A stretch of 64,000 nucleotides of DNA from Chamaecrista fasciculata (taxonomy: Eukaryota > Streptophyta > Magnoliopsida > Fabales > Fabaceae). Positions 34,928-47,260 of this stretch are shown piece by piece; within the stretch, counting starts at the first letter, position 1; every line of letters starts with the position of its first letter. The notes beneath the pieces are model-generated. The model saw only the letters and a list, made by a program, of their open reading frames with translations. It had not been told where the DNA came from and did not search any database. The translations under genes and the position numbers were made by a program. The stretch lies in assembly GCA_003254925.1 (NCBI GenBank), contig QANZ01050140.1, positions 80,335 through 144,334 of the forward strand. The letters are read 5' to 3'.

Positions 34928-36253
34928 AGTCTTGGCCATGCATTAACTCTCTGAAGCCATCATCTTAAAATTCTTTATGACTCGAGGTTGTTAAAGATCT
35001 AGTAAGATGAATTATCAGTTTTATTCTTTTTATTAGATTTTTGGTTCAATGAATATGACAACTTGGATTTATACTGTTATTTTATTCTATCAATCTGATA
35101 TCATGATTTGAATGTAAATGTAAATTTGTGATGTACTAAAGGACCCAAAAGAAAAAACAAAAAAACAAAAGAGGATATAACTATTCTAGCTGCCTTTACT
35201 TTTTGATTGTATGTGTGCTACCTTTTCTTTCTTGTATCCTTCACAGCAAGTTGAACTTAGAGTGAAATTTGTAACTGATTTATTTAGTTTGGAATGAACA
35301 GAAGTTATGCAAATTCGTTAGAGGGATGATCAAGTGAATTGATCGGTTGTCTATAGGTGGTCTGAGGGATGAATCTGTAAGTCTTATAGACTGGTGTATA
35401 TTATCAGGGCATTAACTTGATGGTGATTGCCTTTACTGTTTCGTAAAATTCATAGAGATTTCTTACTGACATTGCTACTTTTGGAAATTGTTCAAATGCT
35501 ACTGGATAGATCATTATATTTGTACTTATTCAGCCACCATCAGTGTGTTTAGCAAGTTATGTAGCTATCTGTTTTGGTATGATACACTTTTGCTTCAGTG
35601 GCATTTTGCTTTCCTCCTTTTTGCAGGTGAAGAAACATTTTAAGGCAGGACAAGGTCACAGAGAGGAGCCCCAATTCATGCCTCAAACGTGCAGGTTATT
35701 GAATATTGATTCAGTGACTGGTATCACACATTCAAACACTGAACTGTTCCTGATCCCCTGCATGAAAATGGAATAGCAACTTCTCCTGTCTTAGTAATGC
35801 AGGGCGCTAGAAAGGTTGAAATCAGAAATCTTGAAGATGGTAGGAAGGTCGGAGTATGTGGAGGTATAGGAGCATTTGGGTCCATAATCACTTGTCCTAA
35901 GATCTTGAAGATAAGAACCACCCTGAGATCAAACACGTGATACTAATCTAATCATAGTTGGTAAATTCATATACCAGAGGGTTGTCTTTTCTAACAATTT
36001 TCATAAAGCACGTGAGAACAGGGTTTTGAAAGCAGCAATCTAACCCCGGGCTTACTATAATTTTTGCTTGAATACTTGCATAGTTCCTCTGTCAAATTAA
36101 TTGGAAATTCTTTTGATTTACGAAGGAGAATAATTTTTTTTTTTTTCAAAATTGTGCACGTCGAAACAATGTGACTGGAATAACTGGAAGCACATGCTTG
36201 TTGTCTTGGTATAATTAATAATTGGAGCTTCATCTTGTTAATATCTGATAATG
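34928..36253. other. Intergenic with a partial duplicate of the PPR region
   Basis: No gene. The segment around 35280-35420 resembles the PPR gene's second intron at 32549-32650 (both contain AGAGGGAT(C/G)ATCAAGTG(G/A)ATTGA). Another short likeness (GCAGG...AAAGGTTGAAATCA) links about 35800 to 36250. The 35543-35776 frame looks non-coding. Confidence 0.5.
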
Positions 36254-37894
36254 CAGGACACAAGAAAGGTTGAAATCACAAATCTTCTTGCTTTTCTTCC
36301 TGGTAGCCTTATCTGCATATATAGCTCTATTCACTCAAGAAGAACCAGAGGTAGACCTGGAGCTTCAAACATGTAAGCACCAGTGTAGACAACAACAGCA
36401 GTATAGCGAGAGTGAAAACACAAATGCGAGAGAAGCTGCGAGAAGTTCGAACAGATGAAGGAGCCAGAGAGGGAAATAGAAGAGGAAATCCAGAGGAAGA
36501 AAGAGTGTGAGATGGAAGAAAAGGGTGGCCATCATAATATTCTACCAGAAAAAAGCAAAGAAGAAGAAGACGAAGACGATGATGAGGATGAGTCCAAACA
36601 GAAAAATCTGTTTTCGGAGATGAACAATTTGAGAGCAGAGCGGAAACGGAGGATGGCGGTGTTTGTGTTCTCCAGAAATTTAAGAAGCTGCTTTGAGGCA
36701 TTGTGAGTTTTCGTTTGGCCATTTTGGAAGCCAAACAACAAACTTTTGTATCTCCATGTCACTTTGACTCTGAGGCTGTTTTCTTCAATGTTAAAGGTGT
36801 ATTGAGTATTAACCTTGATCTGTGGAGTATGGTTGTTCTTGCTCGCATAATTGATGAATTTAGGTGTTCTCTAATTTCTCATTTACTCCCTCCGTTCCTG
36901 AATATCTGCTTTTCTGGAAAACTTTTTTTATTCCAAAATATCTGATGTTTTATAACTTCAAGAGAGCATTAATTATTTTTTTACCATTCTATCCCTATTA
37001 AATATAGTAGAGTCATAAATGAATAAACATTTTCCTAGTAATTTAATAGGGATAGTTTAGTCTTTTTACCTCATTTTTCTCTTCATTTTAGGTGAGCTAA
37101 TCATTTCCTTAGTCTGTGTGTTTTTACCTTAAACATCAGATATATAGGAACGGAGGGAGTATTTATTTATGGTGCCTAATTTGCAGGAAGAGATACAATT
37201 GGGCTTGTGAAGGAAGACAAAACACAATCTTTCAGCCTTCAACCAGGAGACATCATGAGGGTATCATCAGGAACCCCTGTTTATGTGGTCAACAAAGACA
37301 AGAGTGAGAAGCTGCTACTTACTGTGCTCCACATACCATTCTATCCCAGGAAATTTTGAGGTTCCTTTCTTTCCTTCGTTAACTTTGAATACAATCGGTT
37401 CAGTGACCTCACAGTACACATACACAACTAAAGATTAATAAGCCATAGTGAGTCAACATTCATAGATAATTGAATATTGACAATTTGGCATCACATGTTC
37501 ACTGGCACTCACTGTCACACACAGAAAAATAAAAGTCAAGTGTAGTTCTTAAAAGAAAGAAAACACAAAAGCTATGCTATTTATTGTGTTCATGTGAAGA
37601 AACTATGTGGATGTAGGCATTTTATGGGGCAGGAGGGCGAAAACCAGAATCAATTTTGAGAACATTCAGCTGGGAGGCCCTGCAATACCCTTTAGTCCTT
37701 TACACTTTTTGTCCTGCTTATAGTTTTCATATAGCCTACTTCACTTGGTGTTTGCCTCTACTTGAAAATTTGATCAGACCCGAAAGGAGAAGCTGGAGAG
37801 TGTGTTTGCCTTTACCCTTTTCAGTAAAGAAGAATTCTTTTTCGGTGGGCCCCAGAGTTACGAGGAGGAGGAACCTGAGGAGCGTGAGATTTGA
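36254..37894 (+). pseudogene. Vicilin-like (7S seed storage, cupin) pseudogene
   Basis: Successive frames spell a vicilin-like protein in order: a signal-peptide-like SQIFLLFFLVALSAYIAL, the CKHQCRQQQQY motif, an acidic KEPEREIEEEIQRKKECE region, the cupin start FRLAILEAKQQTFVSPCHFD and, after a 390-bp intron (36797-37186), GRDTIGLVKEDKTQSFSLQP with GDIMRVSSGTPVYVVNKD. Downstream pieces FSWEALQ (about 37660) and TRKEKLESVF (about 37780) are later cupin segments. Breaks are numerous: no good start ATG, a frameshift near 36420, an in-frame TGA near 36703, a frame change in a T run near 37358, and missing blocks. The intron carries a Stowaway-like MITE. Vicilins are vacuolar storage proteins of seeds; this copy cannot make one. 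Confidence 0.88.
36886..37159 (+). mobile_element. Stowaway-like MITE, copy 2, inside the pseudogene intron
   Basis: 274 bp, starts CTCCCTCCGTTCCTGAATAT after TA (36884-36885) and ends ATATAGGAACGGAGGGAG before TA (37160-37161). Both ends are intact. Without it the host intron would be about 116 bp, a usual length for vicilin introns. Confidence 0.92.
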
Positions 37895-39236
37895 GAAACA
37901 TGGCTGGCTCAACTAGGCTGCTTCTCTTTTGTTCTGTTTTGTTATGTTGTCTAGACGAGAATGTAATGTAATCGTTAATGGAGTATGCGGATCTGCATAC
38001 TGTGTATTAAAAAAATAATGAAATGAGGAAGGGCTCGCTAATCGTTAATCGCTCATTGGTCTCAGTTTTTACACCAAACCAAACGAGACGAGGAACTATA
38101 AATAACAGAGTATGCTTTCTTTCGTGATGATCAATCGCATCGCAGCTTAACTCTGCAATTTACAAAACGCAGTCAAAATGTGTGGTTTAAATTTTTTTAT
38201 TCTATTTTAGTTTTATTTTTTTTATTTATTTTACCGTCTAATAAATGTGTGGCGAAGAAAATAAAAATATTTTTTTAATAAAAAATTGAAGGTAAATTCA
38301 TGATTGATTTTTTTTTTTTTATAAAAAATAAGATTTATTTTTATAAACTTATTTATTAAACCAAATATAAAAAGAATCATTCAAATTAGTTGTCGAATTC
38401 AAAAAGTGTGAATTATATTTTGAATTAATGAGAGAACGTGAAAAAAATTTGAAAATTAAAACAAAACAAAAAGAAAAACTTTGAAAATCATTTGAATTCA
38501 TTTTGACTTTTAATATTTGAATATGTGAGTGGATAATCTAAACATTTAAACAAACTGCATTGCGAACAATATTCATTGGTTGGGCCTAGATTCAACAGTA
38601 ATTAGTTTTGGTTAGTATTTCTCTTCCCTGTTTTCTATTTTTTAATAAAATTAACAAAAGAGAAAACATGTCTGTATGAAGAGTAGGTTTTGTCTGACCA
38701 AAAAAAAAAAAAAGAGAAGAGTAAGTTTTGCATTTTTGGGTTTGTCATCTAAGTACATATTGATCCCAAAATATTTTCATAAAATTATCCGGTCTTCCGG
38801 TGAATTGAAAAAGAAAGCTAGAGTGAAACTCAATTTGTTAAAAATAACCATCTTTTTCCCCATTAGCTATTATCTTCCCCAATCTCCAATCAGATTCTCC
38901 ATAATTTATTGACATTTATGAATACAAACTTTTATAGAAATAAGTCCTCTAAAGTCTAATGAGTCTGAAAAAAATAAGTATTGCCTTTAAAATATATATA
39001 ATTAATTAATTTTGGCCAAAAAAAATAATATATAGTTAATTAATAAAACAGATAATAAAAATTAATAATAAGGAAAAAGTAGTACAATGATGAGTTGGCA
39101 AGTATGTGGCACTGTCCGTTACTTGTTTTAACTTTTATTTATAGTGGTAAGATATGTGGGAAAGTTTACAAGGTATTGAAATAATCACACTCACTCCAGT
39201 AATCTTTGTCTTGTATAAAATTTGAGAGAAAAGAGA
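37895..39236. other. Intergenic, AT-rich
   Basis: No gene supported. The first 150 bases include what may be the old 3' end and poly-A region of the vicilin-like pseudogene (AATAATGAAATGAGG near 38015). Confidence 0.55.
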
Positions 39237-40486
39237 ATGGCAGAGAAACGCAAGCGAATTAATGATGGTTCCATATGTTCTTCTGATGTAAATGTAGGAA
39301 AGAAACCTGCATCCCTGTTTTATATAACACCAACGCTTTCAATCGAAGATAATCCACCAATCAAGCTTCACAAAACTTCAGTGAATTACTTGAGCTTTTC
39401 TGACTTTCTTAATCGTTGTCATTTTTGTGACAAAACGATTGCTCTGAATGTTGATGTTTTTATGTACGGGTAAGGTTCTTTACTTCTTAATTTATCATTA
39501 GTATAAATACTTGTGTATGTTCTCATCCGAATGAATGATGTGTGTATATATTTATCTTAAGAGAGGAAAACAACTTGAGTAAGTTGGTTATTTCTTTATA
39601 TTTGGAAGTCTATCTCAAGAGAAAATCTCAACAATGTCAATTCTCAAATTGATTGACAAGTTTTATTAAATAGCTAAAACTAATTTCATTTTCATATTTT
39701 GTTAAATAGTTAAAAATATAATTGTATCGTCATTACAGATGTATTCCTTTCAAACTTTTATAAAAATGAAAATAGATTTGTTTAAGGTAACTTTGAGGTA
39801 CGAATAAATAAATAGACCTGTTAAAGTAATATCGTAAAGATGTACGGATTATCAGTGTGTATTAATGTATATTTATAGAAGTGGATTTGATAATAACTTT
39901 GCAAGATTTACAAATAATGACTATAGCATTATATTAGTTAATTAATAATTTCCAATGCTAGTGATCTTGAAGTTATTTTAGTTAATCTAAATCTAATTGT
40001 TGTTATAATACTATTATTTGATCAACTGAGATCAATTTATGAAGACAAAAATTTCCATAAAAGATATATAGCAATACTTTATTGAACTTAAAATTGAATT
40101 CAAAATGTTGCGCTACTATATAACTTCGGCCTATTAATATAGTTAAGAGATGCATGTTATTACATTTTTTGAAGTCCACGAGAGATGAACATTTATTTTC
40201 CCTTATTTAACAAAAGAGTGTTTGTTGATCCTATCTATTTTGTAAAATGGTATTTAATAATTATTTGATAGGTGGCAAGTTGTTTAGGAAAATATTTTCT
40301 TTTTATATAATTTTGAATTTTGTTGGTACAATTAATATATATGGTTATTGATGGATACAAAATTATTTGAAATGCAGAAGCTTGCGCGGATTTTGCAGCC
40401 CTAAGTGTCGTGCCAAACAAATCAAGAGTGACTTAAAAAGTGGAAAGAAGGAATTGACCGAATGGAATGCACCTATGAACGAATAA
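39237..40486 (+). CDS. Compact FCS-like zinc finger (FLZ) protein, two exons
   Basis: Model: join(39237..39469, 40378..40486), 113 aa, phase-2 GT-AG junction across a 908-bp intron. The frame extends upstream only from a TTG, so MAEKRKRINDGSICSSDVNV is taken as the start. The FLZ domain is FLNRCHFCDKTIALNVDVFM plus YG from exon 1 and SLRGFCSPKCRAKQIKSDLK from exon 2, keeping all four cysteines (CxxC, CxxxC) and the intron position of the FLZ gene at 11377. It is far shorter than that gene and has a basic, Lys-rich tail. FLZ proteins are adaptors for SnRK1 kinase; the divergent zinc loop (IALNVDVF in place of LxxGKDIY) may alter partners. Expression is not shown by the sequence. Confidence 0.85.
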
Positions 40487-41054
40487 CCAAGCTATAGCTA
40501 TCTATGTTTACAATTATGTGTTTTGCAATTCGAGCAATCAGTTTGTTAATGTTGATTTAAGACATTGTTTTAGTTTAATTTTAATTTGATGAGTATTCAT
40601 ATTAGCATATTGTTCATTGAGTCATCTATTTTACCTTGAGCGGTAATTTTTGTCTCAAACATTTAATTTGTTATATCAAGTGATTAATCCAAATATAATT
40701 TAAGTAAAAATAACGAATGGCCTTAGCATCTTTTGTTTATTTATTATCAAAATAGACATATTGGTTAATTAACAAAATTAGACCAACTTAACATGATGAA
40801 CCAAGATATATATAAAAGATTTAAGGAGGATCCAATTCAATAAACCCCAAGTATCTCACAACTTTAAACTGGAGTAATTAATTAACCAGATGAGACTTCA
40901 GAATAAAAACAAGTTTAAAGCGTGGTTATGGTTCACGATTAGCATGGTGAAGAGTGAGCAGAGGCCAGAGAGTGGTGTGTGATTATTTAGCTGTTCAGAG
41001 TAACGTTAACAAACAGAAACAATAATCAAAGCAGGTGGAATTAGGGACCCCTGT
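40487..41054. other. Intergenic downstream of the compact FLZ gene
   Basis: AT-rich 3' flank; no gene seen. Confidence 0.6.
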
Positions 41055-41220
41055 GAAAGATCAGAAACAATATTCACGTTATTAGTGGTTATATATGCCT
41101 AGAAAAAAGAATCTGTTACAGAAACAACAATGAAACCAGCTGGGTATGAAAGATCAGAAGAATTATTCACGTTATTAGTGATGGTTATGCCTAGAAAAAA
41201 GAATCTGTTACAGAAACAGT
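41055..41220. repeat. 93-bp tandem duplication
   Basis: Two copies of a unit starting GAAAGATCAGAA and containing GCCTAGAAAAAAGAATCTGT, at 41055 and 41148. The copies differ by a few substitutions and small indels. Confidence 0.85.
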
Positions 41221-41665
41221 CTTCTGTGTGACCCACATGAAACGGAGGGTTGTTGGTTCTGCTGAAACTGAAAGCCTGAAACAGTAAACACGTTCCTGCC
41301 ACAGTTTCATCGGGACAATATATATATATATATACGTTGGGCTCATCATGGATCAGTCTGTTTGTTTATTTGTTTGTTTTTCATTTGATGGCCTAATAAA
41401 GAGGGAAAAGCCCAAAAGCCAGTGTGTGATAGCCCACATCAGAGGTCTCAGCCCCAAAGCCGAAGGGCAAAGGCAAATGCCAATACTCCAAATTTCCTTA
41501 TAAACTTGCTTTTCAGGGCTCTGACACAGGTTTCACACATTTGGTACCTTACTGCCTTACTTAATTGAGAGTGAGACTTCAACTTTTACATTTTATGTGG
41601 TTAATCCCACGATTCTCTTTCTTTAATTTCACCTGCGCACTTCATTATATTTCCCCATCCATGTT

Positions 41666-41968
41666 GATATATACCCCTTTTGCCCCAAGGTCCCCTCCAA
41701 CTCAGACCCGACGCCAAGAGCGGATTGGCAGGGTCCCCTCCCATGTTCCTCGGACCTTTTGGAGGGACTAGTGATATACACCCTTTTGCCCTCAGGGTCC
41801 CCTCCAACTCAGAACCAACGCCAAGAGCAAACTGGCAGGGTTCCCTCCCACTTCCCTCGGACCTTTTGGAGGGACTAGTGATATACACCCTTTTGTACCC
41901 AGGGTCCCCTCCCACTCTGACCCGACGCCAACAGCATACTGGCAGGGTCCCCTCCCACCCAGAACAAA
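41666..41968. repeat. Three ~105-bp GC-rich tandem repeats
   Basis: Units at about 41667, 41772 and 41878 each contain GGTCCCCTCC(A/C)ACTC and GACGCCAA(G/C)AGC-type words followed by CTGGCAGGGT and TTTTGGAGGGACTAGTGATA; the third is partial. They are GC-rich against an AT-rich background and adjoin the LTR piece, so they probably belong to the same retroelement. The long overlapping frames on both strands are side effects of the repeat. Confidence 0.85.
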
Positions 41969-41977
41969 GCACTTAGC

Positions 41978-42360
41978 TGTCATGGGCCCACCATACAGAT
42001 CTCCTCAGATCTTCTCAGACACAATCCCCCAGATCTTGGGATACTTGCCTGACTCTACAGGCACAGGTCACCATCAATCACCTACGAGACGGTACTTCCT
42101 CACTCCTACATATACACGCTAAACACCTTGAACAAGGTAAGTAATGAATCTCTCCGGAATTCTTACTCTCATCTCCCACTCTCTCTCTAACTTGAGCTTC
42201 GGAGTGGATTCACAGGGGCCTCCCCCTGTGCAATCCTTCTTGCAGGTTCCAAGTTCCTCAGGAGATGGACACGGGTCGCAAGGAGCCCCCTGCGCTTCCT
42301 CCTCGGCAGGATCCGACGACCTACAACAACTGGAGACTGCCCTTTAATTGTGAACTCCAA
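41978..42360 (+). mobile_element. Gypsy-type LTR fragment
   Basis: The block TGTCATGGGCCCACC, then CTACATATACACGCTAAACA, GAACAAGGTAAG and TCTCTCTAACTTGAGCTTCG with GGAGTGGATTCACAGGGGCC follows the order seen in the R/U5 part of plant Ty3/Gypsy LTRs. No primer-binding site or gag-pol adjoins, and the borders are not marked by a duplication I can read. Confidence 0.6.
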
Positions 42361-44482
42361 GGTTAGATCTTCCCTGATCCAGCTTTGTAGTTTTCACATG
42401 TCAATATATATATATATATATATCATAATATTCATTTGATTTTTGTCATGAACTCTTATTAGATGCAAGCTAGCTGATTGACTGATTCAACATAGTTTCA
42501 TATGTACATGTATATATATAGCCATGCATTCTGTTTGGGATTTGTCTATTTCGATGCATGCTACTTGGAGTTCTACAAGAGGCTAAATATTAGGAAGCGC
42601 GCTAAGGCCCACTGTTGCATATATTATTATGATGGATCAATAGTGTCCATTATTTATCTGCAAAGAGTGAACAAACAAAAGTCAGTCCATGCATGCATGC
42701 ATGTTGAACTTGTACTGATGAAATTAAATTTCAAGAAAAAAGAATCTGGAAATAGGATAGGAATGAGAAAATTAAAGGAAAGGAATAAGTTTACTTACTG
42801 TGTTGCTTTTATTTGTTGTTTCATTGGGTGGTCAGAGCTTTGACGCCTTCCAAAGCTTATGCCAATCGACTTTCATCCTTAGCCGGTTTGTGCCACTTTT
42901 ATTTCATGCATGCGTGTGTCTATATTGTCAGTCATCATCATTCATCACCAACTCATCCATATATTCATTAATTCAAACCTTCGGCCTCAAACATCCATCA
43001 ATTAATTCAACATCGATATTTATAAGTGTGTGTGTTGATGGCGTCATATATATATAATATAATATTGAATCATTATATGATGTACGTATTGTTCCCTGCG
43101 CGCAGAGTGCAGATAATTGTAGCATTATGATGATAATATTTTTTTTTTTTTTTTACATTTCACTGCTCCCACGTACCTGTCACATAGCTATCAACTTATG
43201 GAGTCCCATTACTCCAATTTAATGCAAAAGCTAAGGTAATTTCCAATCGAATGTGGAATTCGCACTTACTTGTCCATTTGCTTATAATGGACATATATCC
43301 AAGTGGTCCACCCCCAATGAATCTTCATTCTTCAACTACTGCACTGCACAACACTCGATCGATCAGCTCGCATGCATTTTACGTAATTAACCAATAAATA
43401 CAAGTGCTCTGATCTCATATAACCTTTTCACTATTGCAAATTAACAAGTTAATTAAATGGGTTAATTTAAATGAATATCTAATTAAGATTTGGCCCTTAA
43501 TTATTTATACTTTCTCTTAAACTAATTCATTGAACTGTTAGGATTAGATACTTCATTAAACGGCTAGGATTATATACTTCAATAATTTATACTGTAGCTG
43601 ATCGATTCCCTCCTTTTGATGGGTTCACATGGAGAATTGGGCACATAACATATATAATAAGCTCCCAGACCCAATTTCCTCTCCCCCATTACGTCACGTG
43701 CGATCACGTGCTACAAATGGATGCCTGAAAACCTCGTTGGAGTTCACACTTGGACAGTCACACTCAACGAGCTACCTAGCTAGCTATATATGCATATATG
43801 TGCAATATGTCTCACTTCTCAGTATCCGTGCATTCATTACTCTTTCTTATTCTAAGCCTGATATTTCAATTCAAATGGTTAAGATATTACAATTCTTTAC
43901 TTTAATTAATTCTATATATTCAATTTAGTGACACCATTTCATTAATCTATCTGTTTTTTAATGAACGAAAGTATTGGAGGATACAAGTCAAATCAGTTAT
44001 TAACACGTGTCACCTATTGGATTGCCAAATGGTTTAATTAAAATGGTGACCAATTAAGCCAAGGGATGAAGGGAATATTGTGGTAACTAATTAAATGATG
44101 GGTGAAGAATATATAATAATCACTCGTATAATTAAAAGTGGGAAAGTGGAAAAGCTGTCCGATTTTGTTATTTGGCACATATATGAATAATACTCCTTCT
44201 TTTGATCTCATTAAAAAGTACAATACTCTGCACTTACTCTCACATGGCTGCTACTAATTAAGGATATATATATATATAGTGAACAGAATCCACCAAACTA
44301 TTTAAATAATTAATGTGAACACTTAATTGAGGAGAAGAGGTTTCAAAAGAGTACTGCAATGTTTGAAGTTTGAACAGCAATACCGTACGTAGTCAGGGGA
44401 ATATTGCTGTGCTTATATATAATATTGACTATTCATATCAACTGCGATACCTCTGTTAGAGTCCATGCTTGCATTATATTGT
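42361..44482. other. Intergenic, no supported gene
   Basis: Contains a (TA)n run near 42408-42422 and only short frames lacking family features. Confidence 0.6.
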
Positions 44483-44926
44483 AAGGTGTGTTTGTTTGCC
44501 AATTACAACGTCATTATAAATTTATTATCCCTATTTTTAATATATAACTTGAGCTACAGTGTAACATGACTGTTTATTTCCCAATTACAAAGTCATTACA
44601 AAAATTTCATTTCATTACAACATCATTTTATTACATTTTTCATACTCAATTACTAACATACCCCTACTCAAATACCTATAATTACATATACTATAATACA
44701 AATATAAAAAAAACTATTTAACAAAATAGTAATTTTCAATACTCTCATTTATTACACTTACAACTTTCTCTCTCCACTCATCATTTCTTCTTATTTTTTT
44801 TTTCCTCTTTTTCTTACTCACCCCTTCTCTCCCTCATTTATTACCTATACTCTAATAAAAATATAAAAACAAAATTCAAAAACAACAAAAAGAAAAAATA
44901 TATAATTCAATCCCCAAAAATTTACA

Positions 44927-45190
44927 GTTTGGTCCCTCATCTAGTATATGTATGAATAATCTTTTTTGTAGTGTACCATATTCAAAACAAAATTCAAAAC
45001 CGGTAATGAAAAAAAATATAATTCATACAAAAAAATATATATGTTGGTCTCTCCTCCCGTATATATATGAGTAATATTTTTGGTAGTGCAACAACTGAAA
45101 AACAAAATTAAAAAATATATATAATTCAAATATACATTTTGGTCCTTTCGCTAGTATATATATGAGTAATATTTTTTGTAGTATAAAAAT
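44927..45190. repeat. Three imperfect ~105-bp tandem repeats
   Basis: TTTGGTCC(C/T)T-type starts near 44928, 45038 and 45138 are each followed by AGTATATATATGAGTAATAT-like sequence and then TTTTGTAGTG. They lie in the outer arm of the nested element. Confidence 0.65.
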
Positions 45191-46562
45191 TAAAAAATAG
45201 TAATCTTTCAAATATTTTTTTTCAAATGATTATCCTTTTTTTTTTATGTACCGTACACTGTTGAAATTATTTATCAAATTCTGCATAATAATTTGTTGTT
45301 TGTTAAAGATAAATTATTTGGTCCATAAATTTTTAAAGATTATTCTATTTTGGTCCCTAAATTTATTTTTTGGCCATTGAAATTGAAAGAGAGACCAAAT
45401 TATTGATGAATACGCTTTTTTTATGGGTCGAGACATATATTTCCCTTCGTAAGGACTAATTCGTTGGAACGATATAAAATCGTGGACCAAATAGAAGGTT
45501 TTTAAAATTTCTATGTTATTTACATTTTGGTCATTTCATTTCATTACATAATGCATCTCCAACCTTCATTACAAATATTCACCTTTAGCACAAATTCCAA
45601 GACAATTTCATTACCATTTCATTTCATAACCACCACAACCAAAAAGTCAAAATATCATTTTTTTTAATTTCTATCTCATTCCATTATCAATTATCAATTC
45701 TACCCCTATACAATTTAAAAAAACTCATATAATTATTTCAAACAACCACAATCATTACAACCCATATACTCTAGTTTGAGACCCGTGCGTTCGCACGGGT
45801 TTTTCATTTGCAAAATCACATTATTGAGTGGACATTTGTCACCTCCTCATGTCTACAAAACTACCGAAAGTTAGTATATTGTTAACTAATCAAACCATTA
45901 GTGAAAATGTACAAGTAATGTCATTGGATTAGACATTAGTACTTATTATCATCAAATTGAAACATAATTACATTACTTATATTACGATCATACAATGGAT
46001 TTGATGAAATAGTAGAAAACAAATTAAGGTGTATGTAATTTCTATTATACGTAGCATATTTGACTATTATGGATCCATTTTAATTTTTAAAAATTATCAA
46101 TATATTTTAATCTAATATATTTCCATCGCATTGAAGGTTTGAGAAATTAAATTAAATAGATATATTGTAAAAATATACTAATATTAAAATTTCAACGACA
46201 ATATGTAGGAGAATGTGAAATTAAGAGTTATCTCATGTGTACTGAATTTGAAATTTGAAGACCAATCAAAATTAAGATATATGAAATCAATTATAAAATT
46301 ACATATTAAGATCTTCATGTATATCAAAGGAAAGGACTAAGTAATGACAACTAATTTATAGTGATCAACTAACAAATAATTATAGAAAATATCATCAATA
46401 ATTGCACAATCTTAGGAATTCTACAGAAAATTATGGAAGAGAAATTATAGTATATTCAACCCACTTTTAATAGGATTATATACTTATAGTTTATTGCAAA
46501 TTTAATGAAAGCTCAGCAATGAAAATGGAGAAAACAAACAAAACAGCAGTAAGTCATTGATT

Positions 46563-47260
46563 TCATTGTATTACAGTATCCCAAGGCCGTGAAGCTTTGG
46601 TAGGATCAACATTCCTCTGTGAAAGAGCCCTGCAAGCCACAAAGCCTCCCAAGTCTGAACCAATTATTGTTGGATAAATATATTCATGCCACGTTAAGTT
46701 CTTGAAAAAAAAATAATGAATAGCACAAAATAAACTTAGATAACAATAGTCAATAGGTATAATAGCAGCGTCAGAACCACCACAAAGCATCAAATCCTGC
46801 AGATAATTTACAAAATTATTTAATCTTTTTATTAAGTTATAATACCTGTAACTGCTGAGACTATGTTGTAAAAGTATTAAACTATTCATTATGTTAAATA
46901 AAAATGAAGAAATGCACAATACTGTGAGCAAGTATTAATGCAACGACTCACAGCCTCTCCTCTAATAATATGGTTTGCTGCATTCAATATACAAAAGTTG
47001 CTTGTAGCACAAGCTGTAGAGATTGAATAGTTGGGTCCCATCCATCCTTGGAATCATAAAATTAATCAATTGGTAGAAACTTGAAAAAAAACCAAGACAT
47101 GCCATTAATAGTGGCCACATAGTATGCACCAAATTCAATTTAAGCATACCAGATCCATTGCAAGCATGGCATAACCCATCTTTGTAGTAGCAAAAGGGAC
47201 ACAAAAAGGATTCATCTTCTTGTATGAGATTCTTAAAGCTTCAATGGCATCATTAAAAAC
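46563..47260 (-). pseudogene. Internal fragment of 3-oxoacyl-ACP synthase I (KAS I), four exons
   Basis: Minus-strand pieces match consecutive plant KAS I segments: 47150-47260 VFNDAIEALRISYKKMNPFC plus VPFATTKMGYAMLAMDL; 46952-47046 WMGPNYSISTACATSNFCIL; 46752-46796 DLMLCGGSDAAIIPI; and about 46581-46654 LGGFVACRALSQRN with KASRPWD. The catalytic cysteine region TACATS is retained. Introns are still present, so this is a genomic and not a cDNA-derived copy. Both protein ends are missing, the phase between the first two pieces is off by one base, the third piece has no usable GT donor, and sequence after RPWD is foreign. KAS I elongates fatty acids in plastids; this fragment cannot encode an enzyme. 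Confidence 0.88.

Noticed and set aside
41601..41983. Long overlapping frames on both strands at the GC-rich repeats
   Set aside because: The unit length and lack of stops in the repeat create frames on both strands; no protein family.
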